Positions 16,248 through 25,123 of a stretch of DNA of 64,000 nucleotides are shown here, one piece after another (the first letter of the stretch is position 1; each line of letters starts with the position of its first letter). A program made the position numbers and the translations under genes. The notes beneath the pieces are model-generated. The model had not been told where the DNA came from, did not search any database, and saw only the letters and a list, made by a program, of their open reading frames with translations. The stretch covers positions 3,410,001 to 3,474,000 of the forward strand of contig NZ_CP130701.1 in assembly GCF_030553075.1 (NCBI RefSeq), in the 5' to 3' direction. This DNA is from Halomonas sp. I5-271120. GTDB lineage: Bacteria > Pseudomonadota > Gammaproteobacteria > Pseudomonadales > Halomonadaceae.

Positions 16248-17150
16248 TCAGGGATAGCGCCCACTCCGACGGTTCTCGACCAGCACGGCGAGGATAGCGT
16301 TGGCGGCCTGCATGATCTCATTTGGCTTTTCCCCCCGGCGCCGGCTGCAGAGGATGGGAATTGTGATGTGCTTCTCGGCCAGATAGACGTAGTTGATACC
16401 GTCGCGCTGAAGCCTGCGAACCTGTTCGGGGACCAGGGTGATGCCCAGGTCCGAGGCCACGAGCCCCAGCGCTGTCTGCATCTCATTGGCTTCTTGCGCG
16501 ACTCTTACCCGCAGTCCACGGCGGCGGAACATGCCGAGTACGCTGTCCGCCATGCTTGGACGCGGCGTGGCTGGAAACAGGATCAGTGGGTATTCGGCCA
16601 GTTGCGCCATGGTCGGCGTAGTGCCTTCGAGAGGGTGGCCGTTAGGCAGTGCCGCCATCATCGGCTCTTCGAACAATACCTCCTGCTCTATATCGGGGTC
16701 GTCGATGCGCAACCGGCCGAATCCCAAATCGATACGCCCCGCCTTCAATGCCTGGATCTGCTGCACGGTGGTCAGTTCCGCCAGCGTCAGCTCTAGATCC
16801 TCCTTTTGTCGTAGCCCGCGCACCAGCAGCGGAAGCTGGCCGTAGAACACCGACGGAACGAAGCCGATGCCGAACAGCTGGTGCTTGTTGCGGGCGATAC
16901 GCCTGGTGCCAGCGACCGTGGTGTCGACTTTCTCCAGTATCTGCAGGGTATGCTCATGAAAGAACTGACCCGCGGGGGTGAGGGTCAGACCTCGGGAACT
17001 TCGCTCGAACAGTCGAGTGCCGATTTCTTCTTCTAACTGATTGATCTGGCGAGTTAAAGGGGGCTGAGCCATGTTCAGTCTGGCGGCCGCTCGGGTCATG
17101 TTCAGCTCTTCGGCCGCTACGCAGAAGTACCGCAGGTGGCGCAACTCCAT
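16248..17150 (-). CDS. catR: LysR-type activator of catechol/benzoate genes (CatR/BenM type)
   Basis: A 300-residue LysR-type regulator with the N-terminal winged HTH (MELRHLRYFCVAAEELNMTR) and an effector domain matching the CatR/CatM/BenM group, which respond to cis,cis-muconate (BenM also to benzoate). The start at 17150 is chosen because MELRHLRYF is the standard family N-terminus; a longer reading to 17225 adds unrelated residues. It is divergent from catB, the classic arrangement. An ATAC-N7-GTAT operator lies directly before its ATG, so it probably represses itself while activating catBCA and perhaps ben. Confidence 0.9.
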   Translation of the reverse strand: MELRHLRYFCVAAEELNMTRAAARLNMAQPPLTRQINQLEEEIGTRLFERSSRGLTLTPAGQFFHEHTLQILEKVDTTVAGTRRIARNKHQLFGIGFVPSVFYGQLPLLVRGLRQKEDLELTLAELTTVQQIQALKAGRIDLGFGRLRIDDPDIEQEVLFEEPMMAALPNGHPLEGTTPTMAQLAEYPLILFPATPRPSMADSVLGMFRRRGLRVRVAQEANEMQTALGLVASDLGITLVPEQVRRLQRDGINYVYLAEKHITIPILCSRRRGEKPNEIMQAANAILAVLVENRRSGRYP

Positions 17151-17151
17151 G

Positions 17152-17166
17152 ATACCTCCAGGGTAT
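17152..17166. promoter_or_regulatory. CatR/BenM operator ATAC-N7-GTAT
   Basis: ATAC (17152-17155), seven bases, GTAT (17163-17166): an exact match to the consensus recognition site of CatM/BenM. It lies between the divergent catR and catB genes, one base from the catR start codon. Read on the catR strand, the dyad itself contains the Shine-Dalgarno GGAGG of catR. Occupation would block both transcription and initiation of catR. Confidence 0.75.
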
Positions 17167-17255
17167 GGAAAGGCACTTAAACAATATTGGTTCCGTCTGC
17201 AGGCTGCAATCAAACTGCCATGCAATTACCAGATTCCTGGAACTCGGAGCCATCT

Positions 17256-18377
17256 ATGCCCCCCGTGATCAACTCAATCGAGACGTTGCTGGTCGACCTG
17301 CCGACCATCCGCCCGCACAAGCTCTCCATGACGACGATGGCCTGCCAGACCCTGGTCATCGTGCGGATGCATCAAAGCGATGATATCGAGGGTATCGGTG
17401 AGGGCGCCACCATCGGCGGCCTGGCCTATGGCCCCGAGAGTCCCGAGAGCATCAAGACCAACATCGATACCTACCTGGCGCCACTGCTGGTCGGCCAGCC
17501 CTCGGGCAACATCCATGCGCTACGTGCACGGCTGAATCGGCATGCCCGCGGCAACGCCATCGCCAAATCGGCACTGGAAACTGCACTGCTTGACGCTCAA
17601 GGCAAGCGCCTCGGCCTATCGGTGGCTGAGTTGCTGGGTGGTGCTCGCCAGTTACATCTGCCGGTGCTCTGGACCCTGGCCAGCGGCGACACCCAGAAGG
17701 ACATCGACGAGGCCCTGCTGCGTCTCGAGCAGCGTCGCCATTGCGACTTCAAGTTGAAGATCGGTGCCAACTCGGTGGATCAGGATGTGCGCCATGTGGC
17801 GGCTATAAAGGAAGCCCTGGGGGACAGGGCAAGCATCAGGGTCGATATCAATCAGGCCTGGGACGAGCCCACTGCCGTGCGCGGCATTCAGGCACTTCAG
17901 AATGCCGGTATCGATTTGATCGAGCAGGCTATTCCCGCCCGCGAGCATGCCGGCCTGGTCCGGCTGTCACAGCGCTTCAATGTACCGATGCTGGCGGACG
18001 AGGCCGTTCAGGATGCCCGCGATGGGCTCGATCTGGTGACTGGCGGATTCAGCGGCGCCTTTGCCCTGAAGATCGCTAAGTCCGGCGGGCTCTTCGGGGT
18101 CCTGGAGTTGTCCCATGTGGCAAAGGCCGCCGGCATCGGCCTCTACGGCGGCACCATGCTGGAAGGCTCCATCGGCACCGCAGCGTCCCTGCATGCCTGG
18201 GCGACCCAGGACGAAATGGCCTGGGGTACCGAGATGTTCGGCCCGCTGCTGCTTAAGGACGACATTGTCGTCGAGCCTCTCCACTACCACGAGTTTGGGG
18301 TCGATCTCCCGAAAGGACCTGGACTCGGCGTCACCTTGGATGAAGACAAGCTCGCACACTACGCACGCAAGAACTGA
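17256..18377 (+). CDS. catB: Muconate cycloisomerase
   Basis: A 373-residue enolase-superfamily enzyme converting cis,cis-muconate to muconolactone. The catalytic KxK lysine pair is in DFKLKIG (about residue 167), metal ligands in RVDINQAWD, EQAIP and ADEAV, and a distal Lys in ALKIAKSGG. ATG 17256 (MPPVINSIETLLVDLP) follows CGGAG and fits the family N-terminus; an upstream extension to 17187 overlaps the control region. It is first in catBCA and 13 bases before catC. Confidence 0.93.
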   Translation: MPPVINSIETLLVDLPTIRPHKLSMTTMACQTLVIVRMHQSDDIEGIGEGATIGGLAYGPESPESIKTNIDTYLAPLLVGQPSGNIHALRARLNRHARGNAIAKSALETALLDAQGKRLGLSVAELLGGARQLHLPVLWTLASGDTQKDIDEALLRLEQRRHCDFKLKIGANSVDQDVRHVAAIKEALGDRASIRVDINQAWDEPTAVRGIQALQNAGIDLIEQAIPAREHAGLVRLSQRFNVPMLADEAVQDARDGLDLVTGGFSGAFALKIAKSGGLFGVLELSHVAKAAGIGLYGGTMLEGSIGTAASLHAWATQDEMAWGTEMFGPLLLKDDIVVEPLHYHEFGVDLPKGPGLGVTLDEDKLAHYARKN

Positions 18378-18390
18378 AAAGGAGAACGTC

Positions 18391-18681
18391 ATGCTGTTTC
18401 AGGTGGAAATGACCGTCAAGCTGCCGCCGTCCATGCCGGCCGAGCAGGTCGCCGAGATCAAGGCAACCGAGAAGGCTTACTCCCAAGAGCTGCAGCGCGC
18501 AGGCAAGTGGCGCCATCTGTGGCGCGTGGCTGGCAGCTACTCGAACGTCAGCATCTTCGATGTCGAAGACAACGCCGAACTGCAGGAGCTGGTCAGTAAC
18601 CTGCCGCTCTTCCCCTACATGGAAATCAGCGTCAAGCCCCTGTGCCGCCACCCGTCCTCTATCCGCGAGGATGATGCCTGA
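18391..18681 (+). CDS. catC: Muconolactone delta-isomerase
   Basis: A 96-residue protein matching CatC in full length: MLFQVEMTVKLPP at the start, the conserved WRHLWRVAGSYSNVSIFDV in the middle and LPLFPYMEI near the end. It turns muconolactone into 3-oxoadipate enol-lactone and forms decamers in known cases. It follows AAAAGGAGAACGTC, a strong ribosome-binding site, 13 bases after catB. No catD follows; the hydrolase for its product is pcaD, 26 kb downstream. Confidence 0.95.
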   Translation: MLFQVEMTVKLPPSMPAEQVAEIKATEKAYSQELQRAGKWRHLWRVAGSYSNVSIFDVEDNAELQELVSNLPLFPYMEISVKPLCRHPSSIREDDA

Positions 18682-18749
18682 AACGCGGATAACGCACGCC
18701 AGCGTCCGCGAGCGGAATGGAAAACCATAACAAACGAGGATAATCGACC

Positions 18750-19724
18750 ATGACCGTTAAGATTTTTGACACCCCCGAGGTTCAAGACTTCCTGACCACC
18801 GTCGCCGGCTTCGACCAGAGCGGCGGCAACGAACGTACCAAGCAGATCATGCATCGGCTGCTCTCGGACCTGTTTCGCCTGATCGATGACTTCGATGTCA
18901 GCGAGGAGGAGTACTGGTCCGCCGTCAACCTGCTCAACGCCTTGGGCAGCCAGACTCAGTTCGGCCTTCTGTCGCCGGGCCTGGGCTTCGACCACTATCT
19001 GGATATGCGCCAGGACGCAATCGATGCCGAGGCCAAGCGCACCGGCGGCACGCCGCGTACTATCGAGGGCCCACTCTATGTGGCAGGCGCCCCGCAGGCC
19101 GAAGGCTTCGCGCGGATGGACGATGGTCAGGATACGGATGGCGAGACCATGTGGCTGACCGGTCAGGTGCGTGATGTCGAGGGCAACCCGGTGGCTGGCG
19201 CCAAGGTCGAGATATGGCACGCCAACTCCAAAGGCGGCTACTCCTTCTTCGACGAGACTCAGAGCGAATACAACCTGCGTCGCACCATCCTTACCGACAG
19301 CGAGGGCCGCTACACGGCTCGCAGCATCATCCCCTCCGGTTACGGCGTGCCGGAAGGTGCTCCCACCGATGTGGTACTGAAGGCTCTGGGCCGGCATGGC
19401 GAGCGTCCGGCGCATATCCATTACTTCGTCTCCGCGCCGGGGCATCAGCACCTGACGACCCAGATCAATCTGGCCGGCGACCCCTATACCTTCGATGACT
19501 TCGCCTTTGCTACCCGCGAGGAACTGGTGGTTCCTGCCCGCCGTAGCGAAGACGCCGCCGAGATTGCCAGCCGCCAACTGGACGGCCCCTTCGCTGAAGT
19601 GGTGTTCGACGTCGGACTAGCCAAGACCGACGCCCCCGAGCTGCAGGTTCGCCACAAGCGTCCGCGGGCCAAGGAAGACGAGCAGGACCAGGCGAGCCAA
19701 CTGGCGGGTACCGCCAGGGTCTGA
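18750..19724 (+). CDS. catA: Catechol 1,2-dioxygenase
   Basis: A 324-residue intradiol dioxygenase opening catechol to cis,cis-muconate. The N-terminal helical linker domain is followed by the catalytic sandwich. Fe(III) ligands are recognisable: Tyr in GPLYVAG, Tyr in SIIPSGYG, and the two His in RPAHIHYF. The last 30 or so residues are a Lys/Glu/Gln-rich tail beyond the usual family end. It is 68 bases after catC in the same direction, so catBCA is probably one transcript. Confidence 0.94.
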   Translation: MTVKIFDTPEVQDFLTTVAGFDQSGGNERTKQIMHRLLSDLFRLIDDFDVSEEEYWSAVNLLNALGSQTQFGLLSPGLGFDHYLDMRQDAIDAEAKRTGGTPRTIEGPLYVAGAPQAEGFARMDDGQDTDGETMWLTGQVRDVEGNPVAGAKVEIWHANSKGGYSFFDETQSEYNLRRTILTDSEGRYTARSIIPSGYGVPEGAPTDVVLKALGRHGERPAHIHYFVSAPGHQHLTTQINLAGDPYTFDDFAFATREELVVPARRSEDAAEIASRQLDGPFAEVVFDVGLAKTDAPELQVRHKRPRAKEDEQDQASQLAGTARV

Positions 19725-19855
19725 TCGCCCGGCTGACGACACCTTTCCCTATCTGCATCGAACGTGCCCGTGCTGCCGACCCTGTCGACGGCACGGCCGG
19801 GGCCCCTGCGCTCCAATAACGTCAATAACATGATCGCCAAGCGAGGATCACCGTC

Positions 19856-21235
19856 ATGACTACCCAGCTTGATCGTCTCGAACAACGCGTCCGCGGCGCC
19901 GTCGTCGACGACGCTGACAACGGCGTCTTTCGCTGCCACCGCAGCATGTTCACCGACCCGACCTTCTTCGACCTGGAGATGAAGCACATCTTCGAGGGTA
20001 ATTGGCTGTTCTTGGCCCATGAGAGCCAGATTGCCGAGCCGGGTGACTACTTCACCGTGACCATGGGCCGTCAGCCGGTGGTGATCACCCGCGACAAGGC
20101 CGGTGAGCTGCATGGCCTGATCAATGCTTGTGCCCACCGTGGCGCCACCCTTTGCCGGCGAAAGCGGGGCAACAAGGGCACCTTCACCTGCCCGTTCCAC
20201 GGCTGGACCTTCAAGAACGACGGCAAACTGCTCAAGGCCAAGAACGAGAAGAACGGCGCTTACCCGGAGGGATTCAAGCAGGAGGGCTCTCACGACCTCA
20301 AGCACTTGCCGCGCTTCGAGAACTACAAGGGCTTCCTGTTCGGCAGCCTGAGTGCCGATGTCATGCCGCTTGAGGACTATCTAGGGGAAACCCGCAAGGT
20401 GATCGATAATATCGTCGATCAGGCGCCGGAAGGCCTCGAGATTCTGCGCGGTACCTCGTCGTACACCTACAACGGAAACTGGAAGCTGCAGGCCGAGAAC
20501 GGGGCCGACGGTTACCACGTGAGTTCGGTGCACTGGAACTATGCCTCGACCATGGAGCGGCGCAACTACGACGCCGGCGGCACCAAGGCAGTGGACGCCG
20601 ACGGTTGGTCGAAGAGCCAGGGCGGCTTCTACTCCTATGAGAACGGCCACATGATGCTGTGGACCCGGCTGATCAACCCCGAGGTGCGCCCGGTCTACAG
20701 TCGCAAGGATGAGGTCGCGGCTGAGCTGGGTGAGGCTCGGGCCGACTCCATCGTCAACCAGACCCGTAACCTCTGTCTCTACCCTAACGTTTACCTGATG
20801 GATCAGTTCTCCACTCAGATCCGCGTGCTGCGTCCGCTCTCCGTGGACAAGACCGAGGTCACCATTTACTGCTTCGCGCCCAAGGGTGAGCCCGCGGAGA
20901 GCCGCCGGGTGCGCATCCGCCAATACGAGGACTTCTTCAACGTCTCTGGCATGGGTACACCGGACGACCTTGAGGAGTTCCGTGCCTGCCAGGACGGCTA
21001 TCACGGGTCGCTGGCCGAGTGGAGCGATCTTTCTCGCGGCGCCAAGCAGTGGATCACTGGGGCCGATGAGAATGCCCAAGCAATTGATATGAAGCCGCTG
21101 CTCAGCGGGGCCTCCCCGGAAGACGAGGGCCTCTACGTGCTGCATCACCAGCACTGGGTCGAGGAAATGCTGCGCGCCATCGACAAGGAACGCAGCCGGT
21201 TTATTCCGACAGAGCCCGCCGCCCAGCCCGTATAA
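19856..21235 (+). CDS. benA: Benzoate 1,2-dioxygenase, large subunit
   Basis: A 459-residue Rieske oxygenase alpha subunit that dihydroxylates benzoate. The Rieske cluster motif is CAHRGATLC followed by CPFHGW. The mononuclear iron site lies in [15 protein letters not shown] with a later Asp. It heads benABCD, 131 bases behind catA; the gap contains an imperfect hairpin (CCGTGC with GCACGG near 19766-19795), possibly modulating read-through. Substituted benzoates could also be substrates; the arrangement with cat favours benzoate. Confidence 0.94.
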   Translation: MTTQLDRLEQRVRGAVVDDADNGVFRCHRSMFTDPTFFDLEMKHIFEGNWLFLAHESQIAEPGDYFTVTMGRQPVVITRDKAGELHGLINACAHRGATLCRRKRGNKGTFTCPFHGWTFKNDGKLLKAKNEKNGAYPEGFKQEGSHDLKHLPRFENYKGFLFGSLSADVMPLEDYLGETRKVIDNIVDQAPEGLEILRGTSSYTYNGNWKLQAENGADGYHVSSVHWNYASTMERRNYDAGGTKAVDADGWSKSQGGFYSYENGHMMLWTRLINPEVRPVYSRKDEVAAELGEARADSIVNQTRNLCLYPNVYLMDQFSTQIRVLRPLSVDKTEVTIYCFAPKGEPAESRRVRIRQYEDFFNVSGMGTPDDLEEFRACQDGYHGSLAEWSDLSRGAKQWITGADENAQAIDMKPLLSGASPEDEGLYVLHHQHWVEEMLRAIDKERSRFIPTEPAAQPV

Positions 21236-21267
21236 GGCCTGCACGAATCGAGAAGGGGAGAACAGAC

Positions 21268-21756
21268 ATGAGCATCAGCTATCACGACATCCAGGCGTTC
21301 CTATACCGCGAAGCGCGCCTGCTCGACGACCGCCAGTGGGACGCTTGGCTCGAGTGCTACCACCAGGACGCCGAGTTCTGGATGCCGGCCTGGGATGATG
21401 ACGATCAGTTGACCCGGGACCCGCAAGCCGAGATTTCACTAATCTATTACCCGAACCGAGAGGGGCTAGAGGACCGGGTCTATCGGATCAAGACCGAGCG
21501 TAGCGGGGCGAGCACTCCCGAGCCCCGCACTACCCATCAAGTCACCAATCTCGAGGTGCTCAAGGAGCATGGCGACACGGTGGAGTTGCGCTTCAACTGG
21601 CACACCTTGAGCCACCGCTACAAGAAGACCGACAGCTACTTCGGCAGTGCCTTCTACACCTTGGATGTGTCGGGGGAGGCGCCGCTGATCACCCGAAAAG
21701 TCGTGCAACTCAACAACGACTACATCCATCAGGTCATCGACGTTTATCACGTCTGA
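21268..21756 (+). CDS. benB: Benzoate 1,2-dioxygenase, small subunit
   Basis: A 162-residue ring-hydroxylating dioxygenase beta subunit (cystatin-like fold) that builds the alpha3beta3 oxygenase with BenA. Typical motifs are FLYREARLLDDRQWDAWL and the RTTHQVTNLEV and KVVQLNNDY stretches. It follows benA by 32 bases behind AGAAGGGGAG. It has no catalytic centre of its own. Confidence 0.94.
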   Translation: MSISYHDIQAFLYREARLLDDRQWDAWLECYHQDAEFWMPAWDDDDQLTRDPQAEISLIYYPNREGLEDRVYRIKTERSGASTPEPRTTHQVTNLEVLKEHGDTVELRFNWHTLSHRYKKTDSYFGSAFYTLDVSGEAPLITRKVVQLNNDYIHQVIDVYHV

Positions 21757-21794
21757 ACGGGTCACGCAGACCCGGTGTGGGAGGAGATTCGACC

Positions 21795-22838
21795 ATGAGC
21801 TACACCATTGCACTCAACTTCGAAGACGGCGTCACCCGCTTCATCGGCTGCAAGGCAGGGGAGACGGTCCTCGATGCGGCTTATCGCCAGAAGGTCAACC
21901 TGCCTATGGACTGCTCCGACGGCGTATGTGGCACCTGCAAGGGCCACTGCGAGCAGGGCGAGTTCGACATGGGGGACGAGTACCTCGATGACGCGCTCTC
22001 TGACGAGGAGGCCGCCGAAGGCCAGGTGCTGACCTGCCAAATGGTGCCATCTTCGGACTGCGTCATACAGGTGCCGGTGGCCTCCAGTCTATGCAAGACC
22101 CAGGTTGGCAAGATCGACGGGACTCTGGCCGTGGTCGAGCAACTCTCCGAGGACAGCATTGAGCTGGCTGTGGACCTAGACGAAGGGGCCGAGCTGGCCT
22201 TCCTACCCGGCCAGTACATCCACATCGACGTGCCGGGCAGCGATCAGCACCGCTCCTATTCCTTCAGTTCTAAGCCAGGAGAACAGCGCGCCACCTTCCT
22301 GATCCGCAACATCCCCAATGGCCTGATGAGCGGCTACCTGACCCAGCTGGCCAAGGTCGGCGATCGCCTCTCTCTCACCGGGCCGCTGGGCAGCTTTTAC
22401 CTTCGCGAGATCACCCGCCCGGTGCTGATGCTGGCGGGCGGAACGGGCCTCGCGCCCTTCCTCTCCATGCTTGAGCAGCTGGCTCAGAAACAGGAAGAAG
22501 AGCAGGGCAGCGGCCAGCCGATGCACCTGATCTACGGCGTCAACAAGGATCATCACTTGGTCAAGGTCGATGCCCTGGACGTCTTCGCCGAGAGGCTGCC
22601 GACCTTCACCTACTCCACCGTGGTAGTGGATGAGGCCAGCAAGCATCCGCGCAAGGGCTATGTCACCCATCACATGGACGACGAGGTGCTGCAAGGCGGT
22701 GATATCGACGTCTACCTGTGTGGGCCGCCCCCGATGGTCGATGCTGTACTCAAGCACTTCGACAAGGAGGGCATCGTGCCGCAGAGCTTCCACTACGAGA
22801 AGTTCACTCCCAATCAGGCACCGGGAGAGATGTCATGA
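21795..22838 (+). CDS. benC: Benzoate 1,2-dioxygenase reductase
   Basis: A 347-residue electron-transfer protein passing electrons from NADH through FAD and a plant-type [2Fe-2S] cluster to BenA. The ferredoxin domain is N-terminal (DCSDGVCGTCKGHC plus LTCQM). The FAD motif RSYSFSS and the NAD(P) motif GGTGLAPFLSML follow. ATG 21795 has GGGAGGAG upstream and is preferred to a GTG at 21777. The stop overlaps the benD start (ATGA). Confidence 0.94.
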   Translation: MSYTIALNFEDGVTRFIGCKAGETVLDAAYRQKVNLPMDCSDGVCGTCKGHCEQGEFDMGDEYLDDALSDEEAAEGQVLTCQMVPSSDCVIQVPVASSLCKTQVGKIDGTLAVVEQLSEDSIELAVDLDEGAELAFLPGQYIHIDVPGSDQHRSYSFSSKPGEQRATFLIRNIPNGLMSGYLTQLAKVGDRLSLTGPLGSFYLREITRPVLMLAGGTGLAPFLSMLEQLAQKQEEEQGSGQPMHLIYGVNKDHHLVKVDALDVFAERLPTFTYSTVVVDEASKHPRKGYVTHHMDDEVLQGGDIDVYLCGPPPMVDAVLKHFDKEGIVPQSFHYEKFTPNQAPGEMS

Positions 22839-23650
22839 GCGCGCAACGCTTCGACGGCTTACGTTTTCAGGGCTCACGTTTCCAGGACAAGGTCATGGTG
22901 ATCACCGGCGCCGCCCAGGGGATCGGGCGGCGGGTGGCCGAGCGGGCCGGCGCGGAAGGTGCACGTCTGGCTTTGGTGGACCGTTCAGAGCTGGTTGAAG
23001 AGGTCGTGGATGGCCTGCGTGCTCAGGGCGTGGAGGCTATCAGTGTGTTGGCCGACCTGGAGACCTGGAGCGGGGCCTCTGACGTCATGGCCAAGACAGC
23101 CGAGCATTTCGGCCGTATCGATATCCTGATCAACAACGTAGGCGGGGCCATCAACTTCAAGCCATTCACCGAGTTCAGCGAAAGCGAGATAGCCGCCGAA
23201 GTCCAGCGCTCGCTGATGCCGACGCTGTGGTGCTGTCGAGCAGTGTTGCCGATCCTGGTTGAGCAGGGTGGTGGCGTGATCGTCAATGTCTCTTCAGTGG
23301 CGGCCCGAGGCATCCATCGAATTCCCTATTCGGCGGCGAAGGGAGGCGTCAATGCGCTGACCGAGTCTCTGGCCTTCGAGTACGCCGAGCACGGTATTCG
23401 CGTGGCAGCCGCCGGCATCGGCGGGACCGAGGCGCCGCCGCGCAAGATTTCCCGCGGCACCCCGGAGCCTAGTAACGCGAAGGAACGGGCCTGGTTTCAG
23501 GCGCATATCGACCAGACCAAGCAGAGCTGCCTGATGAAGCGCTACGGCACGCTCGACGAGATGGCCGCACCGATTCTGTTCTTGGCCTCGGACGAGGCGA
23601 GCTACATCACCGGCAGCGTACTGCCGGTCGGCGGTGGCGATCAGGGCTGA
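22835..23650 (+). CDS. benD: Dihydroxycyclohexadiene carboxylate dehydrogenase
   Basis: A 271-residue SDR that oxidises and decarboxylates the benzoate cis-diol to catechol. The NAD motif is GAAQGIG, with NNVGG and the catalytic YSAAK. ATG 22835 overlaps the benC stop by four bases. It completes the conversion of benzoate to catechol, which CatA then cleaves. Confidence 0.93.
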   Translation: MSAQRFDGLRFQGSRFQDKVMVITGAAQGIGRRVAERAGAEGARLALVDRSELVEEVVDGLRAQGVEAISVLADLETWSGASDVMAKTAEHFGRIDILINNVGGAINFKPFTEFSESEIAAEVQRSLMPTLWCCRAVLPILVEQGGGVIVNVSSVAARGIHRIPYSAAKGGVNALTESLAFEYAEHGIRVAAAGIGGTEAPPRKISRGTPEPSNAKERAWFQAHIDQTKQSCLMKRYGTLDEMAAPILFLASDEASYITGSVLPVGGGDQG

Positions 23651-23727
23651 GCCCTAGACCTCTGACCATCCGAGGCCTGCCGCAGCCACCAAAAAACGAC
23701 AACGACAAGAATCCCCTGGAGCACATC

Positions 23728-24987
23728 ATGAAACATCTCGAGAGAGGCGTCGGCCTAGCGTCGGCGCCGCGGGACTTCCTGCGCGACCTGAATGCCGACA
23801 ACCTGAGCGCCGGCTTGGTCGCCGGTATTTTCGGTCTCAGCGCGGGCATCATTCATATCAGTGCCGGCACGGCAGCCGGGCTACCCAAGGATTTCACCCT
23901 GCTATGGGTGATTAGCTACCTCTTCATCAACGGTCTGTTCGGGCTGCTGCTTCCGGCCTACTATCGGCTGCCCCTGCCGATGGCCAACTCCATTCCCGGG
24001 GCCCTGCTGTTCGCTGCCATCATTCCCGTGGTGGGGCTCAATGAGGCCCTGGGGGCAACACTGATGGCGGGGGCCATTTCGGTGGTGGTTGCCTTGGCCG
24101 GCTGGATGAGCCTGGTGATGCGGCTCATCCCTATGCCCATTGTCATGGGGATGGTGGCCGGGGTGCTGCTCAAGTTCGGCACCAACATGGTGATGCCACT
24201 GCAGAGTGCGTTGATACCAGCGCTGGTGATGATTCTGGCCTTTTTCTTCTCGGCGCGCTTCCTGCGTCGAGTTCCTCCTCTGGTGGTGACGCTGGCGGTG
24301 GGCGTTATCTATATGGCCTTCTCCGGTGCCGATTTCTCGAGTGTGGAGTTTTCGTTCCGCATGCCCGAGTTCATCGCGCCGGCATTCTCCATGGACGCTT
24401 TTTTGGCCTACGGCCTGCCGCTGGCATTGATCCTAGTGGGCATGGAGACGCCCGCCGGCGTGGGGTTGGTCAAGGGCATGGGCTTTAAGGAGGTGCCGGC
24501 CAACGCCATCACCTTCGTCGGAGGCATTGGCACCATGGTGTCTGCCTTTTTCAATCTCCACAGCACCTGCATCGCCGCGCCGATGACCGGAATCTGCTCA
24601 TCCCCTGAGGCAGGAAACCACGACAAGCGCTGGGTGGCGGCGGTGATCGTCGGCATCATCTTCGTGATTGCCGCACCCTTCTATGGCTTCGTGTTCAGCC
24701 TGATCGAAGCGATGCCGAGCTATTTCATCGCCATCATTGCCGGCTTGGCCCTGCTGAGGGTGATCAGCTCGGCGATGCACATCACCTTCTCCGGCAAGCA
24801 TGAGGTAGGGGCGATGTTCTCCTTCCTGATCGCCGTGTCGGGCCTGCAGATCTTTGGCATCGGCGCTTCGTTCTGGGCGCTAATCCTGGGTGCGCTGATC
24901 TCGATGCTGGTGGAGTTCCAGGACTTCGACTTCTCTCAGGAACGCGAGGCCCTTCGCAAGCGCTTCCCAGCTAAGAGAGTGGGCTGA
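23728..24987 (+). CDS. Membrane permease, NCS2/BenE-like, probable benzoate carrier
   Basis: A 419-residue protein with about twelve hydrophobic segments and the inverted-repeat fold style of the NCS2/BenE transporters. Stretches such as ADNLSAGLVAGIFGLSAGII, PIPMPIVMGMVAGVLLKFG and AAPMTGICSSPEAG recall BenE and xanthine/sulfate-type permeases. It lies 77 bases behind benD and ends at a rho-independent terminator (25041), so it closes the ben operon. A benzoate/proton symporter is the likely role; a related aromatic acid is possible. Confidence 0.7.
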   Translation: MKHLERGVGLASAPRDFLRDLNADNLSAGLVAGIFGLSAGIIHISAGTAAGLPKDFTLLWVISYLFINGLFGLLLPAYYRLPLPMANSIPGALLFAAIIPVVGLNEALGATLMAGAISVVVALAGWMSLVMRLIPMPIVMGMVAGVLLKFGTNMVMPLQSALIPALVMILAFFFSARFLRRVPPLVVTLAVGVIYMAFSGADFSSVEFSFRMPEFIAPAFSMDAFLAYGLPLALILVGMETPAGVGLVKGMGFKEVPANAITFVGGIGTMVSAFFNLHSTCIAAPMTGICSSPEAGNHDKRWVAAVIVGIIFVIAAPFYGFVFSLIEAMPSYFIAIIAGLALLRVISSAMHITFSGKHEVGAMFSFLIAVSGLQIFGIGASFWALILGALISMLVEFQDFDFSQEREALRKRFPAKRVG

Positions 24988-25040
24988 CCGATAGTGCCGG
25001 CGTCTGGACGTCGGCGCTTTTGCATGGCGCTTCTTCCTTG

Positions 25041-25072
25041 GCCCGCGGTTGCTTGGCAGCGCGGGCATTTTT
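25041..25072 (+). terminator. Rho-independent terminator of the ben operon
   Basis: GCCCGCG (25041-25047), a 12-base loop GTTGCTTGGCAG, CGCGGGC (25060-25066), then ATTTTT. It follows the permease stop by about 50 bases. An almost identical hairpin recurs at 26788, on the far side of the next gene. Confidence 0.7.
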
Positions 25073-25123
25073 GCTGTGCGTTGCGCGAAGGGCGCATCGC
25101 TACTCGTTGCGAGGATTCTTGTG

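Noticed and set aside
19766..19795. Hairpin between catA and benA as a terminator
   Set aside because: The stem is imperfect, the loop long, and no T-run follows; co-transcription of cat and ben remains possible.
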